A DNA stretch of 64,000 nucleotides from Lactarius indigo (taxonomy: Eukaryota > Basidiomycota > Agaricomycetes > Russulales > Russulaceae). The notes under the pieces are model-generated. The model ran no database searches and had not been told where the DNA came from. It worked only from the letters and a program-made list of their open reading frames with translations. The stretch is from contig JAFKAC010000010.1 in the NCBI GenBank assembly GCA_025766275.1, positions 620,001-684,000 on the forward strand, given 5' to 3'. Below, piece by piece: positions 63,970 to 64,000 of this stretch (its first letter is position 1; every line of letters begins with the position of its first letter). The position numbers and the translations under genes are program-made.

Positions 63970-64000
63970 CTCCTTTTTCCATAACTGTTGGAGGATGATG
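63952..64000 (-). CDS. Element B2 Gag, C-terminal tip (partial)
   Basis: The last 16 codons of Gag (QQLWKKEGFQDA, then stop at 63952-63954), identical in pattern to element B Gag. The rest is beyond the window. Confidence 0.85.
   Translation of the reverse strand, partial: IILQQLWKKEGFQDA
63964..63970 (-). promoter_or_regulatory. -1 frameshift slippery heptamer, element B2
   Basis: The minus strand reads G GGT TTT in the Gag frame, as in elements B and C. Confidence 0.75.

Larger units (their letters stand above)
50788..64000 (-). mobile_element. Ty3/gypsy element B2 (family B), continues past the window
   Basis: Starts TGTTATGCTCCACCGG after the flank CATTG (50783-50787); the matching right flank is outside the window. 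Pol is split by solo LTR A8 and by gypsy D2, and the start of the Gag end is reached at 63952. Closely related to element B throughout. Confidence 0.92.

Noticed and set aside
1..64000. A defence island, secondary-metabolite cluster or other multi-gene host system
   Set aside because: All recognisable protein frames belong to transposable elements; no co-oriented host genes are present.

Overview
The window is fungal repeat DNA, most likely from an Agaricomycete basidiomycete. The evidence is Tf1/Tf2-like chromodomain gypsy elements, a basidiomycete-type DDE transposase gene with 49-63 bp introns, a MULE with FAR1-like and SWIM regions, and CpG-directed mutation. A Rhizoctonia-like source is possible but is only a guess. 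I see no intact single-copy host gene, no tRNA or rRNA, and no CRISPR. Almost every base from 968 to 64000 can be assigned to a transposable element or to a relic split by one.

Layout, left half (1-25379). A degenerate multi-exon gene, P (1525-1867 and 24332-25379, plus strand), carries a solo LTR of family A (1868-2391 and 24242-24326). That LTR is split by a gypsy element, B (2392-24236, minus strand). B's left LTR holds a nearly intact Ty1/copia element (2827-9161) and its right LTR holds a second gypsy element, C (16275-23969). Middle (25380-35773): a family A LTR split by an old decayed gypsy element, D1 (25684-35510). D1 itself contains four solo LTRs.

Right half (35774-64000). A decayed minus-strand gypsy element, I, is cut up by solo LTRs F and G, a MULE (41742-49198), solo LTR A7 and a second B-family gypsy, B2 (50788 to beyond the window end). 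G contains an A LTR, LTR H and a Harbinger-like MITE. The MULE contains an A LTR, which contains a Tc1/mariner-like transposon with a 931-codon transposase gene. B2 contains an A LTR and the youngest element, gypsy D2 (53741-60956, with LTRs that appear identical).

Target-site duplications match for nearly every insertion, so the insertion order can be read directly. Recurrent biology across the gypsy families: Gag/Pol polyproteins with protease, YMDD reverse transcriptase, RNase H, HHCC/DDE integrase, a chromodomain and then an extra C-terminal module. They show Tf1-like self-priming in place of a tRNA primer, and a conserved -1 frameshift heptamer in the B/C families. Most in-frame stops are TGA, in the clearest cases replacing an Arg CGA. 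The most notable observations are the shared post-chromodomain module, the covarying self-priming sites and the intron-like segment in family A LTRs.
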